Source: DATFVA01 sp963721075 (GTDB lineage: Bacteria > Bacteroidota > Ignavibacteria > Ignavibacteriales > Ignavibacteriaceae). Taken from it: DNA of 64,000 nt. The stretch covers positions 1 through 64,000 of the forward strand of contig CAVRHV010000023.1 of assembly GCA_963721075.1 (NCBI GenBank), written 5' to 3'. This document shows positions 18,130-27,584 of the stretch, one piece after another. Made by a program: the position numbers and the translations under genes. How positions within the stretch are numbered: the first letter of the stretch is position 1; each line of letters begins with the position of its first letter. Below the pieces are notes generated by a model, which saw nothing but the letters and a program-made list of their open reading frames with translations, made no database searches and had not been told where the DNA came from.

Positions 18130-19468
18130 ATGAGATTTTTTCTAAGCTTAATATGTCTGCTGACTTTTAGTTATGCATCATTTGCGCAAAAGACATTAAG
18201 CCTTGATGAAGCAATCAATACCGCGCTTAATAAAAATACTACTCTCCAGAAGAGTGAGAATACATTAAAATCGTACCAGTCAGGTGTAAAGGCCGCTATC
18301 GGTAATTTTCTTCCGACTTTAGGGGCCTATGGCAACTGGTATTGGTCTAAGTCCGAACAAAAAGGCGGAAGCATCGTTATCCAGGGTTCAGAAATTCCTC
18401 TGCCGCCGTCTTCCACACAAAGCAGAAACTATACGGTTGGAGCAAGCAGCGACATAACCTTATTTGACGGACTTTCAAATGTTGCAGGTCTATCTCAGTC
18501 GCAGAATGATCTTGAAGCCTGGAGACTTACACTTGAAAGAATGAAACAGGATATAGTCTTCCAGACTATCAGCCTTTATTATGACGTAATAAACGCAAAA
18601 CAGCTGCTGAAGGTGAAAGAAGACGATGTGAAGTGGAATCAGAAAAACCTTGAGACAATTACAGAAAGAAATAAACTGGGAGCAGTAACCCTTGCAGATG
18701 TTTATAATCAGCAGGTTCAGGCAGGAAATGCCGAACTTGCACTGATTCAGGCGAAAAATGATCTGGAGACAGCAAGAACCAATCTCCAGTATTACCTTGG
18801 TCTGGATGTTCTTACCAATTATGAATTTGAAGAACCTGCGGAAAGCGAAGCTCCTGAAGCGGAAAAAGAGCCTGGCTACGAGGATTTATCGGAACTGGTT
18901 ACACGTGCACTCAGTACAAGGAGTGATTATAAAAGCGCGCAAGTTGAGTCTTGTAAGTGCCCAAAACGGTGTTACAATCGCTCAATCAGGTTATTTTCCC
19001 CGATTAACAGGCAGTATTAGTTATCAGTTAAGAGCCGATGCATTGAGTAACTTAAATAATTCAAAGAGTCTGAATGTAAGTGCGACGTTAAGCATACCCA
19101 TTTTTTCAGGATTTTCTGTAGATAACCGCGTTCAAATTGCGGAAGTAAATGCTGAAAATAAAGATGTGGAACTGACAGAACTGGAACGTAATATTAAAAG
19201 AAATATCCAGAAGAATTATCTTGATTTGCAGGCGGCAGAAAAGAGTTTGAGTGTTAATGAAAAGAATGTGAAAGCGGCTGAAGAGAACAGGAGAATTGAG
19301 GAGGAAAAATATTCTCTTGGTTCAGGCACTCTTCTTAATGTTCTGATTGCAAACTCAAATTATACCACTGCACGCACTAATTATATTAATGCAAAATTCG
19401 CATATGTGGTTCTGAGTGAACAGCTTAAGTACTACCTTGGTGTACTTAATTATAAGCAGTACGAATAA
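18130..19468 (+). CDS. TolC-family outer membrane efflux protein, one frameshift
   Basis: An outer membrane channel of tripartite efflux or type I secretion systems. It has a signal peptide (SLICLLTFSYASFAQ) and the two internal helical repeats of the family, opening with LSLDEAINTALNKNTTLQ and later LNVSATLSIPIFSGFSVDNRVQIAE. One extra base near 18943 moves the frame from SDYKSAQ to LSLVSAQNGVTIAQSGYFPRL; without it the protein is about 446 residues, normal for the family. The start is set by GGAGAAAACTA before the ATG. It leads an operon with an adaptor, an ATPase and two permeases. Confidence 0.92.
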
Positions 19469-19509
19469 AAATTTTTTTGAAAATAAATATATCACCAGGA
19501 GAATTTCAA

Positions 19510-20814
19510 ATGGCTAACGGGAAACAAAAAAAATCAAAGAAGAAACTTTATATCTTCGGCGGGATAGGTGTATTGGTAGTTGCTTTGATACTTATTGCGT
19601 TGATAGGCGGAAGCAAGGAAGAAATAATACAGGTGCAGACCGAACCTGTACAGATGAGAGACATTACACAGACTGTATCTGCAACTGGTAAAATCAATCC
19701 TGAGTTCCAGGTAGTAATTACTCCTGAAGTAACAGGAGAAATAGTATCTCTTCCTGTTAAAGAAGGAGATTTTGTCAAGAAAGGCGACCTTCTTATAAAA
19801 ATAAAGGCTGATTCCTATAAAGCTGCCAGAGACAGGGCAAATGCGAACCTGCAGGGTGCTAGAGCTACTCTTGCAATGAGAAAAGCCGAACTTGATAAGC
19901 TGACTTCAGATTTCAACAGAGCAAAAGAACTTCATGCCAAAGGTTTATCGAGTGATTCAGAACTAGAGACGGCAAAGAGTTCTTATTTATCTTCACAGGC
20001 ATCATATGAAGCTGCCCAGGCAAATGTGTCTCAGATGGAAGCTGCACTGAAAGAAGCAGACGAACAGCTTAATAAAACAACAATTTTTTCACCGATGACA
20101 GGAACTATTACCAAACTGAATGTTGAGCTCGGTGAAAGAGTTCTGGGAAGCGGATTCAGTCAGGGTACCGATATGATGACCGTTTCGGATCTTGGCAATA
20201 TCGAAGCCAGTGTTGATGTGGATGAAAATGATGTTGTACTTGTATCTATCGGTGATACTGCACAAATAAAAGTGGATGCTTTCGGTGACAGGATCTTTAA
20301 AGGTACCGTAACTGAAATAGGCAATAGCGCTATTTCCGAGGGACTGGGAACGCAGGAGCAGGTTGTGAACTTTGATGTTAAGATTAAACTATTCTCGCCA
20401 GACAATCAGTTGAGACCCGGAATGTCGTGTAATGCTGATATTCAGACAGAGACCAGGCACAATGTTGTTGCTGTTCCGATACAGAGTGTAACAGCCAGAA
20501 ACCAGTCGGAGATGCCAAAAGACGAAGAAACTGACGGTGAAGTTACCGTGAAGGAAGATAAGAAGAACGGAATCGGTCAGAAGAAACTTCAGGAAATAGT
20601 ATTTGTTGTGAAAAACAACAAGGCCAAGGTTATTAACGTTGAAACTGGTATAAGTGATGATAACTTTATTGAGATAACGACAGGACTTGATACCGGCCAG
20701 CAGGTTGTCAGCGGCAGTTACCGCGCAATTTCGAGAGAACTTGCCGACGGTTCGAATGTAAGAGTAGAAGAAAAAGGTAAAACCTTTGGTTCAGACAATA
20801 AAAAAATGGATTAA
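19510..20814 (+). CDS. Periplasmic adaptor subunit of MacA/RND-type efflux pump
   Basis: A 434-residue membrane-fusion protein joining an inner-membrane MacB-like transporter to TolC. It has a lysine-rich cytoplasmic start (GKQKKSKKK), one membrane anchor (YIFGGIGVLVVALILIALIGG), a lipoyl half-motif (VVITPEVTGEIVSLPVKEGDFVKKGDLL), a long hairpin coiled coil (about 105-190), the second lipoyl half (IFSPMTGTITKLNVELGERV) and a beta-barrel domain. The ATG at 19510 has AGGAG upstream; a longer TTG start at 19477 is less likely. It sits 41 bases after the TolC-like gene and 5 before the ATPase. Confidence 0.94.
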   Translation: MANGKQKKSKKKLYIFGGIGVLVVALILIALIGGSKEEIIQVQTEPVQMRDITQTVSATGKINPEFQVVITPEVTGEIVSLPVKEGDFVKKGDLLIKIKADSYKAARDRANANLQGARATLAMRKAELDKLTSDFNRAKELHAKGLSSDSELETAKSSYLSSQASYEAAQANVSQMEAALKEADEQLNKTTIFSPMTGTITKLNVELGERVLGSGFSQGTDMMTVSDLGNIEASVDVDENDVVLVSIGDTAQIKVDAFGDRIFKGTVTEIGNSAISEGLGTQEQVVNFDVKIKLFSPDNQLRPGMSCNADIQTETRHNVVAVPIQSVTARNQSEMPKDEETDGEVTVKEDKKNGIGQKKLQEIVFVVKNNKAKVINVETGISDDNFIEITTGLDTGQQVVSGSYRAISRELADGSNVRVEEKGKTFGSDNKKMD

Positions 20815-20819
20815 AGAGA

Positions 20820-21542
20820 ATGAACATTATCAATATCGAACATATAGCTAAGGTTTACCAGGTTGGAAGCGAAGAAGTCCATGCACTCAGAGACGTTTCT
20901 TTAAGAATTGACAAAAATGAATATGTTGCAATTATGGGACCTTCAGGATCGGGTAAGTCGACTTTAATGAATATGCTGGGTTGTCTCGATACACCGACTT
21001 CCGGTATATATGATTTCAAAGGAAATAGTGTCAGCGAGATGACTGATAACCAACTGGCCCAGATAAGGAACAGAGAAATCGGGTTCGTCTTTCAAACTTT
21101 CAATCTGCTTTCCCGGTCAGATGCAATTCATAATGTTGAACTGCCCCTGATATATGCGGGTCTTCCTTATGCTGAAAGACGCGAGAGGGCAGAAGAGTCA
21201 CTCATTGATGTCGGTTTGAAAGACAGGATGCATCATAAGCCGAATGAACTGTCAGGCGGTCAACGGCAGAGAGTCGCGATTGCAAGAGCTTTGGTCACCA
21301 AACCTTCGATAATATTAGCTGATGAACCTACCGGTAACCTTGACTCAAAAACCGGTGAGGAAATAATGATTCTCTTCAACGAGATTTATGAAAAAGGCAA
21401 CACAATAATACTGGTTACTCACGAAGAATATATCGCAGAGCATGCTGCCAGGATAATCCGCATTAAAGATGGATTGATTGAGAATGATCATGTGGTTGAA
21501 AAAAGATATATTCCAAAACCGAGAGCAGCCGCCGGTCTTTAA
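20820..21542 (+). CDS. MacB/LolD-type ABC transporter ATP-binding protein
   Basis: The 240-residue ATPase of the efflux complex. Complete catalytic set: Walker A GPSGSGKST, Q-loop FQTFNLL, signature LSGGQRQRVAIARAL, Walker B IILADEPTGNLD, switch His in VTHE. The LSRSDAIHNVELPLIYAG and TGNLDSKTGEE segments are typical of the MacB/LolD/FtsE subfamily, which uses ATP for mechanotransmission rather than substrate import. It lies 5 bases after the adaptor and 28 before the first permease, so the subunits are encoded in order as one operon. Confidence 0.95.
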   Translation: MNIINIEHIAKVYQVGSEEVHALRDVSLRIDKNEYVAIMGPSGSGKSTLMNMLGCLDTPTSGIYDFKGNSVSEMTDNQLAQIRNREIGFVFQTFNLLSRSDAIHNVELPLIYAGLPYAERRERAEESLIDVGLKDRMHHKPNELSGGQRQRVAIARALVTKPSIILADEPTGNLDSKTGEEIMILFNEIYEKGNTIILVTHEEYIAEHAARIIRIKDGLIENDHVVEKRYIPKPRAAAGL

Positions 21543-21570
21543 CTAAAATTAAAAGTAATACGGTGATATT

Positions 21571-22807
21571 ATGAATACATTTCTGTTTGAGCTTAAAGAG
21601 AGTATGATGATAGCCCTCAGGGCCATAAGAGCGAATAAGGTAAGATCGGTGTTAACTATGCTTGGTATTATAATAGGGGTTACTTCGGTTGTGGTAATGA
21701 CGACAGCAATTAAAGGAATTGATAATTCATTCCAGAATGGTATAAGCGCACTCGGTTCAGATGTGCTTTATATTGATAAATGGGCATGGTTCTCGAATGA
21801 AGACTGGTGGAAGATGCGGAACAGAAGAAATCTTACGATGGAGGATTACGAAGAATTTAAGAATATGGCAAAGCTTCCTCTGGCTACAGCTCCGGTTACA
21901 AATACGAGACAGACTGTGAAATACGAAGACCGAAGAACTGATGCTGTGAATATCAATGGTTCAAGCGCCGATTATGTTAAAACAACAAATTTTACGTTTT
22001 CTGAAGGCAGGTTCTACAGTGAGATCGAAGCGAAAAGTTCAAGACAGGTAGCCGTTATCGGAAGTGAACTTGCCAAGAACCTCTTTCCCTCGTGAGGATC
22101 CTCTTGATAAAACTATCAAAATAGGCGGGGTTAATTATAAGGTGGTAGGAGTGCTTACTGAACAGGGCAGTTTTATGCTCGGCAGTTTTAATCCCGATAA
22201 CCAGGTGTTCGTGCCAATCGGAACTATCTTTAAGAATTTTTCAAACCAGATGCATGGCTCGGTGACTATTAATGTGCGTGCTGCAAGTCCGGCTCTTCTC
22301 GAGGATACAAAAGCTGAGGCAGAAGGTATTATGAGAAAGATAAGAGGACTTACATACGACGAGGAAAATGACTTCTCAATTAACCAGCAGGAAGGCTTGA
22401 TGGATAATTACAACAGTGTTGTCGGGGTTATCCAGATCGCCGGTCTCTTTATTACAGGACTTTCGCTTTTTGTGGGAGCGATAGGAATTATGAATATTAT
22501 GTTCGTTTCCGTTAAAGAAAGAACAAAAGAGATAGGCTTGAGAAAGGCGATCGGAGCAAAGCGGCGAACGATTCTAGGACAATTTCTGCTGGAATCATCC
22601 ACTATATGCATAATGGGCGGACTGATAGGACTGTTACTGGCTATACTTTTAAGTATGATGGTAAATCAGTTTATACCGACTTCCGTGCAGTATGATGCCG
22701 TTATTATTGCAATATTAATTTCACTGCTGACTGGGGTTATTGCGGGTCTTGCTCCTGCTTATTCTGCCGCGAAAATGGACCCGGTAGAAGCACTGAGATA
22801 TGAGTGA
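21571..22807 (+). CDS. MacB/FtsX-type ABC permease, one frameshift
   Basis: Four-span permease of the MacB type: an N-terminal span (SVLTMLGIIIGVTSVVVMTTAI), a large periplasmic MacB_PCD domain (about residues 50-270) and a C-terminal FtsX core of three spans (GLFITGLSLFVGAIGIMNIMFVSVKERTKEIGLRKAIGAKR). One extra C near 22090 in a CCC run ends the first reading frame at LFPS; removing it restores ELAKNLFPREDPLDKTIKIGG and a protein of about 411 residues. It is paired with a second permease 29 bases downstream, so the pump may be a heterodimer. Confidence 0.92.
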
Positions 22808-22836
22808 TAAATATTTAATATTAAAATATAAATGAT

Positions 22837-24069
22837 ATGAGATTTTCAGAAGTAATAACAGTAGCATTCAGATCGCTTAGAACTAATAAGCTTCGTACAA
22901 TGCTTACTGTGCTTGGCGTGGTTGTGGGTATTTTTTCCATAATAGTTATTATGACTATTATTACTATGCTCCAGAAAAGCATAGAGAGCGGATTCTCCCA
23001 GCTAAATAAAAATACATTTCAGATTCAGAAGTTTCCAAGTATGATGGGCGGAGGTCCCGGATGGAGAGATAAATACAGGAACCGTCCCGATCTTACCCTG
23101 GAAGATTTTTACAGACTACAGGATATGCTGACCCAGGCTATGTATGTCGGCGGCGAGCAATGGCAGTTTGGTAAGCAGATAACTTTCGGAAACAAGGAAA
23201 CTAATCCTAATATCAGCGTTGCCGGTGTAACACTTGGTGCGATGAGAACAAACAACTGGAATGTAGAACAAGGAAGGGATTTCAGGCAGTCGGATGTTAC
23301 ATATTCCAATGATGTATGTATAATCGGTCAGGAAGTAGTTAGTAAGCTTTTTACAAATATTGATCCTGTTGGACAGGTTATTCGTGTTGACAGCAAGCCG
23401 CTGCAGGTAATAGGTGTACTCGAGAAACAGCCATCGATGTTCGGTCAATCCCGTGATTCCTACATCGTGATGCCTATTACTACGTTCCAGCAGAAATACG
23501 GAAAATATAACAACAGCATAAATATTACAGTTATGGCTCCCAGTAAAGAGGAGTATAATAATGTTATCGACGCTGCAACAGGCTATATGAGGACAATAAG
23601 GAAAGTACCGCCCGGAGAGGATAATAATTTCTATATTTTTAGTAATGAATCATTGATTACACAGGTGAACGACATTACAGCAGGTATAAGAATAGGCGCT
23701 CTTGTAGTATCGATTATAGCGCTTCTGGCTGCAGGCGTTGGGATTATGAATATTATGCTTGTTTCCGTTACGGAAAGAACCAGAGAGATCGGTATAAGAA
23801 AAGCAATAGGGGCTCGCAGGAGTAATATACTTTTTCAGTTTCTGCTTGAGGCAATTACCCTATGCATTGTAGGAGGATTCATAGGTATTATTCTCGGCGT
23901 AGGGATAGGAAATATAGCCGGAAGTTTACTGAATGCGAAAGCTGCAATTCCATTTGACTGGGTGATTATTGGTATGTCGTTGTGTTTATTTGTAGGGATA
24001 GTATTCGGAACATATCCTGCCTATAAAGCAGCAAACCTCGATCCTATAGAAGCATTACGTTACGAATAG
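22837..24069 (+). CDS. MacB/FtsX-type ABC permease, second copy
   Basis: 410 residues, same architecture as the preceding gene: first span with TMLTVLGVVVGIFSIIVIMT, periplasmic MacB_PCD domain, C-terminal three-span FtsX core with AAGVGIMNIMLVSVTERTREIGIRKAIGARR. It lies last in the tolC-macA-macB-like operon. It is much closer in sequence to the opposite-strand permease at 26215-27447 than to its operon partner, for example both contain LTVLGVVVGIFSIIVIMT and NKNTFQIQKFP. The pump substrate (drug, lipid, peptide or siderophore) is unknown. Confidence 0.94.
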   Translation: MRFSEVITVAFRSLRTNKLRTMLTVLGVVVGIFSIIVIMTIITMLQKSIESGFSQLNKNTFQIQKFPSMMGGGPGWRDKYRNRPDLTLEDFYRLQDMLTQAMYVGGEQWQFGKQITFGNKETNPNISVAGVTLGAMRTNNWNVEQGRDFRQSDVTYSNDVCIIGQEVVSKLFTNIDPVGQVIRVDSKPLQVIGVLEKQPSMFGQSRDSYIVMPITTFQQKYGKYNNSINITVMAPSKEEYNNVIDAATGYMRTIRKVPPGEDNNFYIFSNESLITQVNDITAGIRIGALVVSIIALLAAGVGIMNIMLVSVTERTREIGIRKAIGARRSNILFQFLLEAITLCIVGGFIGIILGVGIGNIAGSLLNAKAAIPFDWVIIGMSLCLFVGIVFGTYPAYKAANLDPIEALRYE

Positions 24070-24117
24070 GATGGTCTGAGCTCTAATCTTTCTGAATATA
24101 ATTTCATAAGTGAGACA

Positions 24118-24263
24118 CTGCCATTTTGTCATACTGTAGACATTATAAACATCTAAAAATTGCGAAATTTTAGCATATAGATCTGATCTCCTAAAGGCGG
24201 ATAAAAGGCGGATAAAAGGCGGTATCACACGGGATAAATATTACGTCTGCCATTTTGTCATAC
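24118..24263. repeat. Pair of 17-bp direct repeats flanking the 11-mer array
   Basis: CTGCCATTTTGTCATAC occurs at 24118-24134 and again, identically, at 24247-24263, 129 bases apart. The core TGCCA-TTT-TGTCA is two TGnCA half-sites three bases apart, and each half-site is self-complementary, so it could be a protein-binding site. The tandem array at 24193 lies between the copies. Confidence 0.85.
24193..24225. repeat. 11-bp tandem array AAAGGCGGATA x3
   Basis: Three adjacent 11-base units: AAAGGCGGATA at 24193 and 24204, and AAAGGCGGTAT at 24215 (last unit diverges at its end). The same unit reappears at 59458-59479, 35 kb away, in another intergenic region. Confidence 0.9.
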
Positions 24264-24474
24264 CGTTGAATATATCAGCAAATTTAGAGACAAGTTTTTC
24301 ATTCCCGAACCAAAAAAATTTCACCTCAACCGACAAGAATCTAAACTTCCCTAATCGATGTCTTTTACATTAGAGTGGTTAGACGTACCATTGTGATGTG
24401 TATTAAGATATAACCAAATTAATTCACGAATAGCTTCATATATTTTATCTTACAACAATATATGAATTGAGAAA

Positions 24475-25354
24475 ATGAAGGCAGCTATCATAATTAATGA
24501 AGAAGCAGGGCAGGGTAACCGCTTAACGGAAATATCTGAATACCTTGCCAAAGGGAATTTTAAGTACGATGTTTTTAAGATTTCCGGTAAAAACATGCCT
24601 GACATACTGAGAAAAAGTTAGTGATAAAAATTATGAAACACTTATTGCCGCCGGGGGTGACGGCACTATAAGTACGGTTGCTGAAAAGGCTGTTAATCTT
24701 AACAGAACAATGGGAATTATCCCTGCCGGAACACTTAATCATTTTGCCAAAGATGCCGGAATACCTTTGAACACTGCAGAAGCTTTAAAGACTATCCTTG
24801 ACGGAAAAACTGTACAAATTGACACTGCAAGTGTGAACGGTCATATCTTCCTGAACAATTCATCAATAGGTCTTTACCCGAAGGTAGTACAACGAAGAGA
24901 GGAACAGATGAAACTCGGAGGGAACAAATGGCCTGCAATGTTTAAAGCGATACTGGCGGTACTGAAATCAATACCGAAAATAAATGTAGCCATTAAAGCA
25001 GACGGAAGTACGGTAAAATGTAAAACACCATTTGTTTTTGTCGGAAACAATGATTACAAGTTCGATCTTTTTAATCTTGGAAGAAGAGAAGGTCTGAAAG
25101 ACGGCCTGCTCAGCATATATTACCCGAAATATAAAGGAAGAATATCTTACCTCCGACTGATTTATAAGACACTCATGGGTAAACTTGATCAGGAGGAAAA
25201 TTTTCAAATACTTCATAGTGAAGAGATAGTAATTTATTCAAATAAAAGGAGGCTGGAGGTTTCGATTGACGGAGAAGTTTATAAACTGGAAACACCTTTA
25301 CATTATATTATTAAACCAAAATCATTAAGAATAATAGTACCCGGACTGATTTGA
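24475..25354 (+). CDS. Diacylglycerol/lipid kinase family protein, one frameshift
   Basis: A DAGK catalytic-domain protein that would phosphorylate diacylglycerol or a related lipid at the cytoplasmic membrane. The ATG at 24475 opens MKAAIIINEEAGQGN; one extra A in the AAAAA run near 24612 ends that frame at 24621. Without it the chain continues VSDKNYETLIAAGGDGTISTVAEK, containing the nucleotide-binding GGDGT motif, then MGIIPAGTLNHFAKDAGIP. Corrected length is about 292 residues, normal for the family. Its TGA overlaps the TTG start of the phosphatase gene (25351-25354), so the two are coupled. Confidence 0.88.
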
Positions 25355-26183
25355 AAAGAATAGTACACATATCCGACCTGCATTTTGGGACAGTTGAAAA
25401 GAAGATTGAGGATGCTGTTCTTAAAGATATCAGGGAAACTGAGGCCCGACCTTCTGATAGTAAGTGGTGATCTTACCCAGCGGGCCCGAAAAAGTCAGTT
25501 CCGACAGGCGAAGGAATTTCTTAAAAAGCTGGATTGTAAAAAGATAATTATTCCCGGAAATCATGATATCCCTTTATTCAATATTTTTGCAAGATTTCTA
25601 CGGGCTCTGACTAACTACAAAAATATTATCACAACTGACCTGTCTCCTTTTTACAGGGATGAGACCATAGCTGTACTGGGAATAAATACTGCCCGGTCAC
25701 TTACATGGAAGTCAGGCAGAATTTCAGTCGAACAAATTGAAGTTCTTAAGGAAAAATTATGCTCCATTGACAACAGCATATTTAAGATAATAGTAACCCA
25801 TCATCCATTCATTCCTCCACCGGGAGACCTTGGGATTAAGCTGGTCGGCAGATCTGCGAAGGCTCTGCGGATCATTGATAAGTGTTCCATTGATTTGCTG
25901 CTTGCGGGACACCTTCACCAGGGATATAGCGGTGATGTCAGACCCTTTTACCCCTCACATAACAGTTCGATTATTTCGGTGCAGGCAGGAACAGCAATAT
26001 CAAACCGGACCCGTGAGAGAACCAAATGCATTTAATCTGATTGAAGCTGATAAAACTTACATCTCAATATCTGTAAGAGAATGGAATGGAGATGCATTTG
26101 AACCGGCTCAGACAACGGAATATTTAAAGACAGGCAGAGAATGGATAACACAGGAACTGAAGAATCCTTATTCCTGGCAGTAA
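25351..26183 (+). CDS. Calcineurin-like metallophosphoesterase, two frameshifts
   Basis: A binuclear metallophosphatase with the family motifs in order: HISDLHFG, SGDLTQRA, GNHDIP, THHPFIPPPG and LAGHLHQGY. It resembles CpdA/Icc-type phosphodiesterases, but the substrate is unknown; pairing with a lipid kinase suggests a phospholipid-linked role as an inference. It starts at a TTG (25351) overlapping the kinase stop. Two extra bases break it, near 25443 (before PDLLIVSGDL) and near 26018 (before EPNAFNLIEAD). Corrected length is about 277 residues. Confidence 0.87.
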
Positions 26184-26214
26184 AGCAATAGTAAAATGAC
26201 CGTCCGGCAGCCAA

Positions 26215-27447
26215 TTACTCGTATCGAAGCGCTTCAATCGGATCCAGATTAGAAGCCTTATATGCCGGATATGTTCCGAATACGACCCCTACAAAGATAC
26301 AAAGGCCCAGACCAATGAGTACCCAGTCAACAGGAATTGCGTTTTCAGCATTAAGAAAGCTTCCTGCAAAATTACCAATACCTATACCAAGAGCGATGCC
26401 TATAAATCCTCCTATAATGCAGAGGACAACTGCTTCAATAAGAAACTGCAGCAGGATGTTGCTTTTTCGCGCCCCAACAGCTTTCCTGATTCCTATTTCC
26501 CTGGTTCTTTCAGTTACTGATACCAGCATAATATTCATAATTCCTACACCGGCTGCGAGAAGGGCTATAATTGATACCACAATAGCTCCGATTCGTACAC
26601 CCCCTGTAATATCGTTTATCTGGCCCACTAGTGATTCATTACTGAATATATCAAAGTCATTATCTTCTCCTGCAGGTACTTTTCTTATTATCCTCATATA
26701 TCCCGTTGCTATATCCATAGCGGAATTGTAATCTTCTTTACTATAGGATTGAACCGTAATGCTTATGCTGTGCGCACGTCTTCCATACATCGACTGGAAT
26801 GCTGTAATTGGCATGATAATGTAATTATCCATCGACTGTCCGAAAAATTCAGGCTGCTTTTCAAGGATACCGATTACTTTTAGAGGATAACCATCAACTC
26901 TCACCGTGAGACCTACCGGATTTATGTTAGGAAAAAGCTTTTGCGTAACATCGTCTCCCAGAACACAAACATCTTTAGAATGCTGAACATCTGATTCATT
27001 AATTTCTCTTCCGTCTCTAACGGTGACCGCATTAGTTCTGAACGCACCCATGGTTACACCAATAACTGAGATGTTAGGATTCGTCTCTTTACTACCAAAT
27101 TTCACTATCCTTCCATGCATAGATTGTTCGGCCCCAACGTACTTTGCCTGTTTCATCATCTGCTCAAATCGGTAAAATTCATCAAGCGTGATATCTTTTC
27201 TGTTGCGATATTTACGCCACGAACCGGGTCCGCCGGTATGGATCGCCGGAAATTTCTGAATCTGGAAAGTGTTTTTATTCAGGAATGAGACCCCGCTTTC
27301 AATTGTCTCCTGAAGCATTGTTATAACCGTCATAATTACAATGATTGAAAATATTCCGACCACAACACCAAGGACAGTTAGTAAGGTTCTTAATCTGTTG
27401 GATCTTAAGGAATCAAAAGAAAGTGAAAGAATCTGGCTGATCTGCAT
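26215..27447 (-). CDS. MacB/FtsX-type ABC permease, third copy, opposite strand
   Basis: 410 residues with the four-span MacB architecture: TLLTVLGVVVGIFSIIVIMT, a periplasmic domain, then AAGVGIMNIMLVSVTERTREIGIRKAVGARK. It is a close paralogue of the permease at 22837-24069, equal in length and alignable end to end without evident gaps. It stands alone, with no ATPase or adaptor next to it, and may work with the ATPase of the operon 5 kb away. It converges on the metallophosphatase gene, ending 31 bases from it. Confidence 0.94.
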   Translation of the reverse strand: MQISQILSLSFDSLRSNRLRTLLTVLGVVVGIFSIIVIMTVITMLQETIESGVSFLNKNTFQIQKFPAIHTGGPGSWRKYRNRKDITLDEFYRFEQMMKQAKYVGAEQSMHGRIVKFGSKETNPNISVIGVTMGAFRTNAVTVRDGREINESDVQHSKDVCVLGDDVTQKLFPNINPVGLTVRVDGYPLKVIGILEKQPEFFGQSMDNYIIMPITAFQSMYGRRAHSISITVQSYSKEDYNSAMDIATGYMRIIRKVPAGEDNDFDIFSNESLVGQINDITGGVRIGAIVVSIIALLAAGVGIMNIMLVSVTERTREIGIRKAVGARKSNILLQFLIEAVVLCIIGGFIGIALGIGIGNFAGSFLNAENAIPVDWVLIGLGLCIFVGVVFGTYPAYKASNLDPIEALRYE

Positions 27448-27584
27448 TATTCCCTCTTTATCTCAATAAAAGTCTAAAATACTGATACAAAAATAATCTA
27501 ATGCGTCTAAATATTAAAAGGATAGAAATAATAAATAAAAGGGTCCGGAGAAAACAAAATGATACGTTGAAATAACAGGGGAAA

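Larger units (their letters stand above)
24070..24474. other. Repeat-bearing intergenic region
   Basis: About 400 bases between the efflux operon and the lipid kinase gene, with no convincing ORF. It contains two copies of a 17-bp direct repeat (24118 and 24247) and a three-unit 11-bp tandem array (24193-24225), listed separately. The remaining sequence is AT-rich; a promoter for the downstream gene is expected but not identified. Confidence 0.6.

Noticed and set aside
18130..19468. Two separate TolC-like genes
   Set aside because: The first lacks the C-terminal half and the second the N-terminal half; one base restores a single full-length protein.
24193..24225. Possible CRISPR array
   Set aside because: The units are 11 bases and directly adjacent, with no spacers and no cas genes in the window.
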